From the NCBI RefSeq assembly GCF_000260135.1, contig NZ_JH651384.1, positions 3,438,001-3,502,000 on the forward strand: 64,000 nucleotides of DNA. The letters run 5' to 3'. A model generated the notes under the pieces. That model did no database searches. It was not told the origin of the DNA and saw nothing but the letters and a program-made list of their open reading frames with translations. The position numbers and the translations under genes are program-made. This document shows positions 15,339-23,999 of the stretch, one piece after another (positions within the stretch are counted from its first letter, which is position 1; every line of letters starts with the position of its first letter). The stretch comes from Thiothrix nivea DSM 5205. GTDB taxonomy: Bacteria > Pseudomonadota > Gammaproteobacteria > Thiotrichales > Thiotrichaceae.

Positions 15339-15816
15339 GTTACAGAACCCCTCACCCCACCCCCTCTCCTTCAAGGGGAGAGGGGGTAAAAACACAGGCT
15401 TTACCCTGCTTGAAGTCCTGATCGTGCTGGTCATCGGTGGCTTGCTGATGGGCGTGGTCGCCACATCCCTTTCCGAAGGGCCGGTATTGCGCAAGAGCAG
15501 CCGTGAGGTTGCCGCCAGTCTGCGCCATGCCCGCGCCATGGCTGTCATGCGTCAGCAGCCAGCCCTGTGGAAAATGAATATCAAGGACAAGCACTTCTGG
15601 ATTGAGGGTGGGGAACCCAATTCCGAGCGTACTTTCAGTGCCGGTATCACGGCCAAAATCAACACAACTTCTTCAGAAGTGAATTCCGCCGACCAGGGCG
15701 GCATCCGCTTCTTTCCTGATGGCAGTTCTACTGGCGGTTCGGTGGAGCTGACCTACAACCAGCAGACCTACAAGGTCAATGTCGAATGGGTGACGGGGCG
15801 TGTCAGTGTCCAGTAA
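15310..15816 (+). CDS. gspH: Minor pseudopilin GspH
   Basis: A type II minor pseudopilin of 168 residues when started at ATG 15310, which overlaps gspG by 29 nt. No nearer ATG, GTG or TTG lies in frame before the cleavage site. The peptidase site GFTLLEVLIVLVIGG follows a leader of about 28 residues, unusually long. The leader coding sequence is built largely from a REP-like palindrome (15348-15386). The body carries the GspH-type beta domain (RHARAMAVMRQQPALW, then an IRFFPDGSSTGG motif). The stop overlaps gspI. Confidence 0.88.
   Translation: MQILLCGNSELQNPSPHPLSFKGRGGKNTGFTLLEVLIVLVIGGLLMGVVATSLSEGPVLRKSSREVAASLRHARAMAVMRQQPALWKMNIKDKHFWIEGGEPNSERTFSAGITAKINTTSSEVNSADQGGIRFFPDGSSTGGSVELTYNQQTYKVNVEWVTGRVSVQ
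15348..15386 (+). repeat. REP-like palindrome, copy 2 (in the gspH leader)
   Basis: CCCCTCACCCCACCCCC followed by the arm pair CCCCCTCTCC (15360-15369) and GGAGAGGGGG (15377-15386). It is the same family as 7544-7578 and 47603-47652. It lies 10 nt after the gspG stop and is translated as a Pro/Ser/Gly stretch of the GspH leader. Confidence 0.72.
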
Positions 15817-16195
15817 AGGTTTTTCTCTCCTGGAGGTGCTGGTTGCGTTTGTGGTCATGGGGCTGGTCGTGGGCGTTATCCTGCAACTGTTTGGCTCTTC
15901 CATGCGTGGCGTGGCGCTGTCGGATGAATACAGTTTTGCCGTGCAGGTGGCCGAATCGCGGTTGGCGGCTGTTGGTAATGAAGTGCCGGTGGAAGAGGGC
16001 AGCGTCAGCGGTGAGGAACAAGGTTCCGGCTACCGCTGGGAAGTCACCATGCAGCCGGTCGAACTGCTGGAGAAGCAGGAAGAGATCCCCATTCCCTCGC
16101 AGCTTTACCGCGTGGAGGTGGTGGTGAGCTGGAAAACGGGCGAAAAGCCGCGTGAATTCCACTTGTCTTCGCTGCGTTTTGGGGAAAAAAAATGA
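15800..16195 (+). CDS. gspI: Minor pseudopilin GspI
   Basis: A 131-residue minor pseudopilin. The start is GTG 15800 (GTG 15806 also possible), giving a six-residue leader before GFSLLEVLVAFVVMG with Glu at +5. The C-terminal domain ends in the YRVEVVVSW strand typical of GspI. It overlaps gspH and gspJ (4 nt), so it is translationally coupled. With GspJ and GspK it forms the tip that starts pseudopilus assembly. Confidence 0.93.
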   Translation: MSVSSKGFSLLEVLVAFVVMGLVVGVILQLFGSSMRGVALSDEYSFAVQVAESRLAAVGNEVPVEEGSVSGEEQGSGYRWEVTMQPVELLEKQEEIPIPSQLYRVEVVVSWKTGEKPREFHLSSLRFGEKK

Positions 16196-16809
16196 ACCAG
16201 CGCGGTTTTACCCTGCTTGAAATGCTGATTTCGTTCACGCTGGTTTCGCTGCTGTTCCTGGCGCTGTTTGCGGCCTTCAGTACCATTGGGCGTGGCTGGG
16301 ATGCTGCCGATACCCGCATCAACAAGACCGAAGACATGCGCCTGATTACCGATTTCCTGCGCCGCCAGTTGAGTCAGGCGATGGTGGTAAAAATCACCGG
16401 GGAGGATGGTGCTAAGGTGTATGCGTTTGAGGGTACGGATACTTCGCTGCGTTATGCAGCCCCGTTGCAACCCTTGCAGCATCAGGGTGGCGTCTTCCTG
16501 ATTGAGCTGGATATTGTCAGTGGCAAACATGGCAAGGCGCTGGAAATGCTGTATGCGCCCTACCGCCCCGAGTTGAGTTGGGATGAGGCTTTCGAGGATG
16601 CTGAGCCAGTGCTGGTGTTCGATGGCCTGAAAGATGCCTCCTTTGAATATTTTGGGGCGGAAGAAGCAGGCAAAGACCCGGAGTGGGAATCCGCCTGGGA
16701 AGAGATGCCGCTTTACCCACAAATGTTGAAACTGTCGCTGGCAGATACAGGGCGGGTTTGGCCGGAAATGCTGATTGATTTGCCGCAGGTGAGTGATTAT
16801 GGAAGGTAA
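16192..16809 (+). CDS. gspJ: Minor pseudopilin GspJ
   Basis: A 205-residue minor pseudopilin. A very short leader (MNQR) precedes GFTLLEMLISFTLVS with Glu at +5. The rest has the GspJ pattern (RITDFLRRQL-type helix, then the FEYFGAEE and WPEMLIDL strands). Its ATG overlaps the gspI stop by 4 nt, and its end overlaps gspK by 11 nt if gspK starts at 16799. Confidence 0.93.
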   Translation: MNQRGFTLLEMLISFTLVSLLFLALFAAFSTIGRGWDAADTRINKTEDMRLITDFLRRQLSQAMVVKITGEDGAKVYAFEGTDTSLRYAAPLQPLQHQGGVFLIELDIVSGKHGKALEMLYAPYRPELSWDEAFEDAEPVLVFDGLKDASFEYFGAEEAGKDPEWESAWEEMPLYPQMLKLSLADTGRVWPEMLIDLPQVSDYGR

Positions 16810-17692
16810 AAAACAGCAAGGCGTAGCCATGATCGTGGTGCTGTGGATGATCATGGTGATGATGACCCTGGCCGCCAGCCTGGTTTACGCCACCCGCACA
16901 GAAACCAGTATGGTGGACTATGCCCGCCGTACCGCGATCGCCCGCGCCATTGCCGATGCCGCCGCCCATTACGCGGTGATGCAACTTTTCATCCCCAACC
17001 CCAAGGATCGTGACCTCCAGCTTGGGGGCGCGCCGCTAATGTGGAATTACGAGGGGGCAAGGGTAGAAATCCGCGTGGTGGGTGAAAATGGCCTGATCGA
17101 CATCAATTACGCCAGCCGCCCCTTGTTGCAGGAAATTCTCAAGCAGGCTGGTTTGAGTGATGAAGACAACGAGCAGATGCTGGACAGGCTGGAAGATTTC
17201 CGTGATGTGGATGACCTGAGCCGCCTGCATGGGGCGGAGGACAAGGATTATGAAAGTGAAGGCTTGCCTTTCGGTGCCAAGGATGCCCCGTTTGAACGCA
17301 TTGAAGAGTTACAGCAGGTGATGGGCATGGCGCCGCAGCTTTACCAGTCGTTGACCCGTCTCTTGACGGTCAACTCCGGCGCTGCCGGTATCAACCCGAT
17401 GTTGGCGCCACGCCAAACCCTGTTACTACTGGCGGAGGGGGATGCGGCTAAGGTTGACGCCTATATCCAGAAGCGGGAAGAGTCGGAAGGGGCGTATGTG
17501 CAACCGGATTTCGGCGGTGCTTTTCTGGATGCCAGCCAGCAGCCTTTGTACCGGATGCAGCTCAGGGTTTACACGGACGAAACCGCCCCCCCGTATTTTG
17601 AGGAGCGGTCAATGCGTTTGCGGCCTGGGCAAACGCCGCCATTTGTTAATTACTTCCGTATCTTGCAAGAATCTTCCGCGCAGTTTGGGTGA
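16799..17692 (+). CDS. gspK: Type II secretion protein GspK
   Basis: A 297-residue minor pseudopilin, the largest tip component. The start is ATG 16799 (a GTG at 16793 would add two residues). A QGVAMIVVLWMIMV hydrophobic helix follows the short basic leader; GspK lacks the usual Glu at +5, as seen here. The inserted SAM-like helical domain (DNEQMLDRLEDFRDVDD and an ERIEELQQVMGM helix) is the diagnostic feature. It is the last gsp gene here: gspC, D, L and M are not in the window. The 3' end overlaps the convergent wecA gene by 47 nt. Confidence 0.93.
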   Translation: MEGKKQQGVAMIVVLWMIMVMMTLAASLVYATRTETSMVDYARRTAIARAIADAAAHYAVMQLFIPNPKDRDLQLGGAPLMWNYEGARVEIRVVGENGLIDINYASRPLLQEILKQAGLSDEDNEQMLDRLEDFRDVDDLSRLHGAEDKDYESEGLPFGAKDAPFERIEELQQVMGMAPQLYQSLTRLLTVNSGAAGINPMLAPRQTLLLLAEGDAAKVDAYIQKREESEGAYVQPDFGGAFLDASQQPLYRMQLRVYTDETAPPYFEERSMRLRPGQTPPFVNYFRILQESSAQFG

Positions 17693-18755
17693 ATGATTTT
17701 TCTTCCAGCCAACGGATAAGGCAGTCTTTTTCAGCTTTGGCGAGGGGAGCCAACACTAACAGGTAGGCCAGGAACGTGAGCAGGAAGCCGTAGAACATCT
17801 CGCTTTCACTGATTTGCATCCGTTCGCTTATAACCCCAACCGCTGCCAGCGCAAAAGCCAGGAGGCTCATGGCGATGAGGGTTGCCCCTTTGCCCAAGCC
17901 ACTGTTGAGCAGCAGATGGTGCAAATGGTCGCGGCCAGCGGCAAAGGGAGATTTACCTTCACGCAAGCGTTGCAGGATGACGCGCACCATGTCCATGATC
18001 GGCAGGGCGATCAGCCACAAGGCTGTGACAGGGCGGAACGCTGGCGTGCTCGGGTCTTGTGTGCCTTCGATCAGTAACCAGCTGATGCTCAGGCCAATCA
18101 GCATGGAGCCTGCATCACCCATGAAGATTTTCTGCTTGAATGGCGGAAGCACCAGATTGTTGAGTAGGTAAGGGATTAGGGCGGCAATAAAGACTGAGCA
18201 AATGGTCAACTCGGCAGCATGGGCAGGAAGGTTGAAGAGCATGACCAGGCTAAGCAATGTGCCCATGGTGACTGAGCCGAGCAGGCCATCAATGCCGTCA
18301 ATCATGTTGAAGGCATTGATGATGCCCAGCACGATGATGATGGTGAACGGGTAGCTCGCTATTCCCAGGTCAATGTTACCCGGCCCCAGCAGGTTGCCGA
18401 GATGATCCAGCGACAAGCCAGTGCCGATGCAAAGCGCCAGGGTCAGGAGGATTTGCATGGCAATGCGCAATTTGACGGAAAGGTCTTCCGCGTCATCCCC
18501 TACACCCAGCAGGACAATACCCAATGCGCAGAGCAACCAGGTCGTGACGGATGTATCCGTCGGGTAATTGACCATGATTGCACTGGCAATACCCAGGAAG
18601 ATGGATATGCCGCCGATTAAAGGGACAGCTCCAGTATGCTGTTTCCTGCCAGATGGCAAGTCCAGCAGACAGGCGCGGGCAGCGACAGGCTTGAGTACAC
18701 GGAGCGCAATCCAGGTTACGAACAGGCTCGTCATCAAGGATAGTGTAAGCATCAT
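17646..18755 (-). CDS. wecA: WecA-type undecaprenyl-phosphate glycosyl-1-phosphate transferase
   Basis: A 369-residue polytopic membrane enzyme of the MraY/WecA family, which transfers a GlcNAc-1-phosphate-type sugar to undecaprenyl phosphate to begin O-antigen or a related glycan. Diagnostic segments are DLPSGRKQHTG near the N-terminus, the DDAEDL acidic motif, NAFNMIDGIDGL, FMGDAGS, and the cytoplasmic HLHHLLL loop. About ten hydrophobic helices are visible. The start is ATG 18755 (ATG 18752 also possible), abutting an inverted repeat that covers its ribosome-binding region. It is the first of the polysaccharide genes. Sugar specificity cannot be read from the sequence. Confidence 0.92.
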   Translation of the reverse strand: MMLTLSLMTSLFVTWIALRVLKPVAARACLLDLPSGRKQHTGAVPLIGGISIFLGIASAIMVNYPTDTSVTTWLLCALGIVLLGVGDDAEDLSVKLRIAMQILLTLALCIGTGLSLDHLGNLLGPGNIDLGIASYPFTIIIVLGIINAFNMIDGIDGLLGSVTMGTLLSLVMLFNLPAHAAELTICSVFIAALIPYLLNNLVLPPFKQKIFMGDAGSMLIGLSISWLLIEGTQDPSTPAFRPVTALWLIALPIMDMVRVILQRLREGKSPFAAGRDHLHHLLLNSGLGKGATLIAMSLLAFALAAVGVISERMQISESEMFYGFLLTFLAYLLVLAPLAKAEKDCLIRWLEEKSFTQTARKILARYGSN

Positions 18756-18800
18756 ATTGTTCTCGGGGTTTGGTGGTTGTACCGTATTATTGAGAACAAT
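18756..18800 (-). promoter_or_regulatory. Inverted repeat upstream of wecA
   Basis: ATTGTTCTC (18756-18764) and GAGAACAAT (18792-18800) are perfect 9-bp inverted repeats with a 27-nt loop, ending at the wecA start codon. On the coding strand one arm includes the purine-rich GAGAA that would serve as ribosome-binding site. It could be an operator or an RNA hairpin limiting translation; with only the sequence, either is speculative. Confidence 0.3.
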
Positions 18801-18909
18801 GTAGTAAAAAATGGCGGGGTTGGCTCGGAATCTCAGCTCGGTAGAAGCATAAACCCGATTAGTGGAGATTGCTTATCAGGAAAGGCCGACAAGCGGAATG
18901 CTGTGTTGT

Positions 18910-19821
18910 TTAGACGGTAGCGAGCAAGGTTTGCCAGGTCGTTCTGATAAATTCCCCCAATTGCGTGAACTCCGTTTCACGGGCGCTGCCACGCCGCCAA
19001 GCGAGGCCGATTTCGCGGTAGCTTTCTTCCGGTAGGGGCCAAATCTTGACTTTAGTGCCTGCTAACAAGGTTGAACCCTTCACCATTTCCGGCAGATAGG
19101 TGATGCCCAAATCCGAATCCACCATTTGCACCAGGGTCAGCAGGCTGCTGGCGGTAAAACGGCTGATTTTGTCCATATCCTGTAAATGGCAGGCCGACAA
19201 GGTGTGGTCGCGCAGGCAGTGGCCATCCTCCAGCAGCAGGATGCTTTCCGGTGCCAGGCTGTCAAACATGTAGCGGCGTGGGCGGGTGTGTTGGGTGTCT
19301 TCCCGGCAAGCCAGCAAAAACTTGTCAGGGAATAGCGGCATGACTTCGACGCTGCGCAGGGCGTAAGGCAAGGCAAGAATGATCAGATCCAGTTCGCCAT
19401 CCATGAGTTTTTCATAGATGCGTTGGGTGATGTCTTCATTCAGATACAGGCGCAACTGCGGAAATTGTATCCGCAAGGGTGGAAGTATGTTAGGCAATAG
19501 GAAAGGGGCAATGGTTGGGATGACCCCGATGCGCAACTCGCCCGTTAGTGGGGCGTGGTTGCTGCGCGCCAGTTCCACCAGGTTTTCGATGTCGCGCAAA
19601 CAGCGCCTGGCTTCCGCCGCGATCTGGCGGCCAATGTGGGTGACGGTGACGTTTTTGTTGGTGCGGTCGACCAGTTGTACTTCCAGGGTGGCTTCAAGTT
19701 CCCGGATGGCCGTACTGAAGGCAGACTGTGAGACAAAACAGGCTTCAGCTGCCTTGCCAAAATGTTCATGGCTTTCCAGTGCGACGAAATAGCGGAGTTG
19801 TTTTACAGTGGGCAGGTTCAT
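18910..19821 (-). CDS. oxyR: Peroxide-sensing LysR regulator OxyR
   Basis: A 303-residue LysR-family regulator. The N-terminal winged HTH spans residues 5-65 (KQLRYFVALESHEHFGKAA). The effector domain has the two redox cysteines of OxyR with the E. coli spacing: Cys202 in EDGHCLRD and Cys211 in SACHL, nine residues apart, followed by the GITYLPEM segment. It should sense hydrogen peroxide by forming this disulfide and activate peroxide-defence genes. It is divergent from the PHP phosphatase gene, with a 213-bp AT-rich gap that should hold both promoters; LysR proteins usually autoregulate from such a gap. No katG or ahpC is in the window. Confidence 0.93.
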   Translation of the reverse strand: MNLPTVKQLRYFVALESHEHFGKAAEACFVSQSAFSTAIRELEATLEVQLVDRTNKNVTVTHIGRQIAAEARRCLRDIENLVELARSNHAPLTGELRIGVIPTIAPFLLPNILPPLRIQFPQLRLYLNEDITQRIYEKLMDGELDLIILALPYALRSVEVMPLFPDKFLLACREDTQHTRPRRYMFDSLAPESILLLEDGHCLRDHTLSACHLQDMDKISRFTASSLLTLVQMVDSDLGITYLPEMVKGSTLLAGTKVKIWPLPEESYREIGLAWRRGSARETEFTQLGEFIRTTWQTLLATV

Positions 19822-20034
19822 TGCAACCTCTGACCAAATCGTTTTTCAAGCTTACTGTTAAGATAATATTCTATTTTCTGTATTATAGTGAGAAATATTT
19901 TTGTTTCTGTGGTTTTTGGCCAGCCTCGGCAGGAAGTGATTTTCAGCATGGTAGCCATTGATCCGAAATTTGCGCTGCGCCCTTATGCCTCTGAATATAA
20001 TGGCTCAGTGTCAGGCGCAGGAAATTTCGGGTGG

Positions 20035-20853
20035 ATGCTCATGATAGATTTACACAGCCATATATTGCCCCAGCTTTGCGATGGTTCCCAGGATTTAGAG
20101 ACTTCCCTGGCAATGGCGCGGATAGCCGTTGCGGATGGTGTTACCCATTTGGCATGTACGCCGCACATCTACCCGGGGGTATACCCCAATTCCTCTTCTA
20201 CTATTTTTCCGGCCATGCAGGCGCTACAGGCGGAGCTGGACGCGCGAAAAATACCCTTACAGCTGGTTGCGGGAGCGGATGTGCACATGGTGCACGATGT
20301 GGTGGAGGGTTTGCAGTCTGGCAGGATTCCAACCTTGAACGGTTCACGTTATTTTTTGCTGGAACCCGCCCACCGGATTCCTGTGCCACGCTTTCTGGAG
20401 CAGATTGAAGCTATTCTGGAGGCGAGTTACGTGCCTGTGATTACCCACCCCGAGCGGTTGCTGTGGCTGGAAGACAACTACCGTGACTTTATCGAGGCAG
20501 TCCGCATGGGTGCATGGTTGCAGGTAACGGCGGGGGCTGTAGCTGGCATGTTTGGCCGCATCGCCTGCCGTTGTGCGCAGCGCTTGCTGGAGGATGGGGT
20601 CGTGCATATCCTGGCTTCCGATGCGCACGGTGTGGAGTGTCGCCCCCCTGTCTTGTCGGAAGGGGTTGAAGCTGCTATCCGCATCCTCGGTGATGAGAAT
20701 GAAGTCATGCGCATGGTGCTGGAGCGTCCCAGGGTGATCCTTGACAATGCCGGCCCCAAACGGGTGCCATTACCGATTGAAGCGTCGGGGCAAATGCCCG
20801 CTTACATGGGCTACCAGTTGAAAAAGGGCTGGTTCGGCCACGTAGTGCATTGA
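20035..20853 (+). CDS. CpsB/CapC-type PHP tyrosine-protein phosphatase
   Basis: A 272-residue PHP-fold metal-dependent phosphohydrolase. The start is placed at ATG 20035 (ATG 20041 is equally possible) because MIDLHSHILP must be near the N-terminus; the longer reading frame from 19888 is promoter DNA. Metal ligands are visible in DLHSHILP, CTPHIYPG, ITHPERL and ASDAHG. Members (CpsB, YwqE) dephosphorylate the tyrosine kinase that controls polysaccharide polymerisation and export; no such kinase is in the window. The location in the polysaccharide region fits this role. It converges with ettA across a hairpin. Confidence 0.88.
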   Translation: MLMIDLHSHILPQLCDGSQDLETSLAMARIAVADGVTHLACTPHIYPGVYPNSSSTIFPAMQALQAELDARKIPLQLVAGADVHMVHDVVEGLQSGRIPTLNGSRYFLLEPAHRIPVPRFLEQIEAILEASYVPVITHPERLLWLEDNYRDFIEAVRMGAWLQVTAGAVAGMFGRIACRCAQRLLEDGVVHILASDAHGVECRPPVLSEGVEAAIRILGDENEVMRMVLERPRVILDNAGPKRVPLPIEASGQMPAYMGYQLKKGWFGHVVH

Positions 20854-20869
20854 TTTCCTGATTATCATA

Positions 20870-20908
20870 ACTGCGGCTGACAGGGTTAATAGCCATGCCA
20901 GCCGCAGT
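20870..20908. terminator. Hairpin between convergent genes
   Basis: A 10-bp perfect stem, ACTGCGGCTG (20870-20879) and CAGCCGCAGT (20899-20908), with a 19-nt loop, lies between the stop of the PHP gene and the stop of ettA. There is no clear T-tract on either side, so termination is plausible but not certain. Confidence 0.45.
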
Positions 20909-20910
20909 GT

Positions 20911-22575
20911 TCACGCTTTCAAACGTTTGTATTTGATCCGTTGCGGATGTAACTCATTGCCGTGGCGACGTTTGTAATCCTCCTCGTAATCACTGTAGTT
21001 ACCCTCAAACCACGTCACCTGTGAATCCCCCTCGAATGCAAGGATGTGGGTGGCGATACGGTCGAGGAACCAGCGGTCATGTGAGATCACCACCGCGCAG
21101 CCGGGGAAGTTGAGCAGCGCTTCCTCCAACGCCCGCAGGGTTTCCACATCGAGGTCGTTGGTGGGTTCGTCCAGCAGCAGCAGGTTGCCACCGGACTTGA
21201 GCAGCTTGGCCAGATGCACCCGGTTGCGTTCCCCCCCGGATAAATCCCCGATGCGTTTCTGCTGGGAATCACCCTTGAAGTTGAAACGCCCGCAATAGGC
21301 GCGTGACTGGATGGTGTAACCGTTCACGTTCATCAGGTCGTGGCCGTCGGCGATTTCCTGGAATACGGTCTTGTTCGGGTCAAGGGCATCACGTGATTGG
21401 TCGACGTAGGCAATGTTGACGGTATCACCGACGCGGAATTCACCTGTATCCGGCTGTTCCTGCCCGGTAATCATGCGGAACAGGGTGGTTTTGCCCGCGC
21501 CATTGGGGCCGATAATGCCGACGATGCCGCCCTTCGGTAGGTTGAAACTGACATTTTCGTACAGCAGGCGGTCGCCAAAGGATTTGCTGATGCCATTGGC
21601 TTCGATCACCAGATCGCCGAGGCGCGGGCCGGGGGCGATGTAGATTTCGTTGGTTTCAGCGCGCTTTTGGTAGTCGCTGGATGAGAGTTCCTCAAAGCGC
21701 TGCATACGCGCCTTGCTCTTGGCCTGGCGGCCTTTGGGGTTGGAACGTACCCATTCCAGCTCTTCCTTCATCGCTTTCAGGCGGCCTTGCTCGGATTTCT
21801 TTTCCTGCTCCAGACGGCGTTCTTTCTGATCCAGCCAGGAGGAGTAGTTGCCTTCCCACGGGATACCTTGCCCTCGGTCGAGTTCCAGAATCCAGCCCGC
21901 TACATTGTCGAGAAAGTAGCGGTCATGGGTAACAGCAACGACAGTACCGGGGAAATTTTGCAGGAAACGTTCCAGCCAGGCGACCGATTCTGCATCCAGA
22001 TGGTTGGTCGGTTCGTCGAGGATCAGCATGTCGGGGGAAGACAGCAGCAGACGGCACAGGGCGACGCGGCGGCGCTCACCACCGGACAGCGTGCTGACAT
22101 CGGCATCCCAAGGTGGTAGGCGCAGGGCGTCGGCGGCGACTTCGAGCGTGTGTTCGAGGTTGTGGGCATCAGCGACTTGCAGGATGTTTTCCAGCTTGGC
22201 CTGTTCGGCGGCCAGCGCATCGAAATCGGCGTCGGGGTCGGCGTAGGCGGCGTAGACTTCATCCAGCCGGGCTTGCGCATCTTTGATCACGCTTAAGCCT
22301 TCTTCCACATTGCCGCGCACGTCCTTGTCGGGGTTGAGTTGCGGTTCCTGCGGCAGGTAGCCGATGTTGATGCCGGGTTGCGGGCGGGCTTCGCCGACGA
22401 TGTCGGTGTCGATCCCCGCCATGATGCGCAGCAGGGTGGATTTGCCCGCGCCGTTATAGCCGAGCACCCCGATTTTTGCGCCGGGGAAAAAGTTGAGGTA
22501 AATGTCCTTGAGGATGAAGCGGTTCGGCGGTACGACCTTGCCGACACCGTTCATGGTGTAAATGTATTGTGCCAT
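20911..22575 (-). CDS. ettA: ABC-F translation factor EttA
   Basis: A 554-residue soluble ABC-F protein with two ATPase domains and no membrane segments. First Walker [10 protein letters not shown] (39-47), signature [13 protein letters not shown], Walker [12 protein letters not shown]; second Walker [10 protein letters not shown] (about 356), [24 protein letters not shown]. The arm insert in domain 1, the interdomain linker with [12 protein letters not shown], and the N-terminal [12 protein letters not shown] are those of EttA rather than Uup or ABC-F resistance proteins. EttA binds the ribosomal E site and gates the first peptide bond according to ATP level. It is a housekeeping gene within the polysaccharide region, 32 nt downstream of manB in the same direction. 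Confidence 0.96.
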   Translation of the reverse strand: MAQYIYTMNGVGKVVPPNRFILKDIYLNFFPGAKIGVLGYNGAGKSTLLRIMAGIDTDIVGEARPQPGINIGYLPQEPQLNPDKDVRGNVEEGLSVIKDAQARLDEVYAAYADPDADFDALAAEQAKLENILQVADAHNLEHTLEVAADALRLPPWDADVSTLSGGERRRVALCRLLLSSPDMLILDEPTNHLDAESVAWLERFLQNFPGTVVAVTHDRYFLDNVAGWILELDRGQGIPWEGNYSSWLDQKERRLEQEKKSEQGRLKAMKEELEWVRSNPKGRQAKSKARMQRFEELSSSDYQKRAETNEIYIAPGPRLGDLVIEANGISKSFGDRLLYENVSFNLPKGGIVGIIGPNGAGKTTLFRMITGQEQPDTGEFRVGDTVNIAYVDQSRDALDPNKTVFQEIADGHDLMNVNGYTIQSRAYCGRFNFKGDSQQKRIGDLSGGERNRVHLAKLLKSGGNLLLLDEPTNDLDVETLRALEEALLNFPGCAVVISHDRWFLDRIATHILAFEGDSQVTWFEGNYSDYEEDYKRRHGNELHPQRIKYKRLKA

Positions 22576-22607
22576 CCAATGCTCCGGGAAAGGGTAAACG
22601 TCCTAAT

Positions 22608-23972
22608 TTAAAAGAATCGGCTGATGTTGGCGACCTGTTCCTGTACCAGCGCCATGTTCTGGCGGGATTCGACGTTCAGGCGCAGCACCGGCTCGGTGTT
22701 GGAGCCGCGCAGGTTGAAGCGCCAATCGGTGAATTCCATGCTCAGGCCGTCGGTGGTGTCGATCACCAACGGTTGTTGTGCCGCGAAATGTTCGCGCACG
22801 GCGGCAATACAGCCTTTTACGTCGGCTACGTGGAAGTTGATTTCGCCGCTGCACGGGAACAGGGCAATACGCTCATCCACCAGTGAGGACAGCGTTTGCC
22901 CTTTCACGCTCATCAGTTGCGCTACCAGCAGCCACGGGATCATGCCACTGTCGCAGTAGGCGAAGTCGCGGAAGTAATGGTGGGCGCTCATTTCACCGCC
23001 ATAAATGGCGTCTTCCAGACGCATCCGTTCCTTGATGAATGCGTGGCCAGTCTTGGACTGGATCGGTTCGCCGCCCGCTGCTATCACCACGTCGACGGTA
23101 TTCCAGGTCAGGCGCGGGTCGTGGATGATTTTCGCGCCTTGGTGCTGTTGCAGGAACGCTTCCGCCAGCAAGCCGACGATGTAATAGCCTTCGATGAATT
23201 CGCCTTTTTCGTCAAACAGGAAACAGCGGTCGAAGTCGCCATCCCAGGCGATGCCCATATCGGCCTGGTGTGCCAGCACGGCGTCGCGGGTGTCGGCGCG
23301 GTTTTCCGGCAGCAGCGGGTTGGGGATGCCGTGCGGGAAGCTTCCATCTGGTTCGTTATGTACCTTGATGAAGGTGATCGGAACCTGCAAGCGCTGGAAT
23401 TCGGCTTCGATAGCGTCGACGACGTGGCCTGCCGCGCCATTACCGGCATTTACCACCAGTTTTAACGGTTTAATGGCTTGCAGGTCGATGTAACCAAGCA
23501 GGTGTTGCACGTAAGCGTCCAGGGTGGATTGCTGGGTGAGGGTTCCGCGAGCAGTGACAGGCGGGAAGTTGTTTTCCTCCGCCATACGCTGGATGTCTTT
23601 CAAGCCAGTGTCACCGCTGATCGGTTTGGAGCCTTCACGCACCAGCTTCATGCCGTTGTAATCCATTGGGTTGTGGCTGGCGGTAACTTCGATGCCGCCG
23701 TCCACGCCCAGATGGAAGGTGGCGAAATAGATTTCCTCGGTGCCGGTCATGCCAATGTCAATGACGTTGACGCCAGCATCCTGGAGGCCATTGGCCAGTG
23801 CCAATTTCAGGGTTTCAGAAGTCAGGCGCACGTCGCCACCGACTACGACCTGCTTGCCGCCACCGACAAACGCGCCATAGGCGCGCCCGATACGGTAGGC
23901 AACGTCTTCATTCAGTTCTTCACCCAGTTTTCCCCGGATGTCATAAGCCTTGAAACAGGTTAGTGTTTGCAT
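22608..23972 (-). CDS. manB: Phosphomannomutase (ManB/CpsG type)
   Basis: A 454-residue alpha-D-phosphohexomutase closely resembling E. coli CpsG/Man[20 protein letters not shown] at the start, the phosphoserine loop [11 protein letters not shown] (Ser99), the metal-binding DGDFDRCF loop (about 243), the sugar-binding [15 protein letters not shown] motif, and the C-terminal phosphate loop [12 protein letters not shown]. It interconverts mannose-6-phosphate and mannose-1-phosphate, feeding GDP-mannose; bifunctional glucose use is possible in the family. It lies between ettA and a polysaccharide-initiating transferase in one direction, consistent with precursor supply for this cluster. Confidence 0.93.
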   Translation of the reverse strand: MQTLTCFKAYDIRGKLGEELNEDVAYRIGRAYGAFVGGGKQVVVGGDVRLTSETLKLALANGLQDAGVNVIDIGMTGTEEIYFATFHLGVDGGIEVTASHNPMDYNGMKLVREGSKPISGDTGLKDIQRMAEENNFPPVTARGTLTQQSTLDAYVQHLLGYIDLQAIKPLKLVVNAGNGAAGHVVDAIEAEFQRLQVPITFIKVHNEPDGSFPHGIPNPLLPENRADTRDAVLAHQADMGIAWDGDFDRCFLFDEKGEFIEGYYIVGLLAEAFLQQHQGAKIIHDPRLTWNTVDVVIAAGGEPIQSKTGHAFIKERMRLEDAIYGGEMSAHHYFRDFAYCDSGMIPWLLVAQLMSVKGQTLSSLVDERIALFPCSGEINFHVADVKGCIAAVREHFAAQQPLVIDTTDGLSMEFTDWRFNLRGSNTEPVLRLNVESRQNMALVQEQVANISRFF

Positions 23973-23999
23973 AGTGTGTGTCTCTTGATGGTTTGCCCG

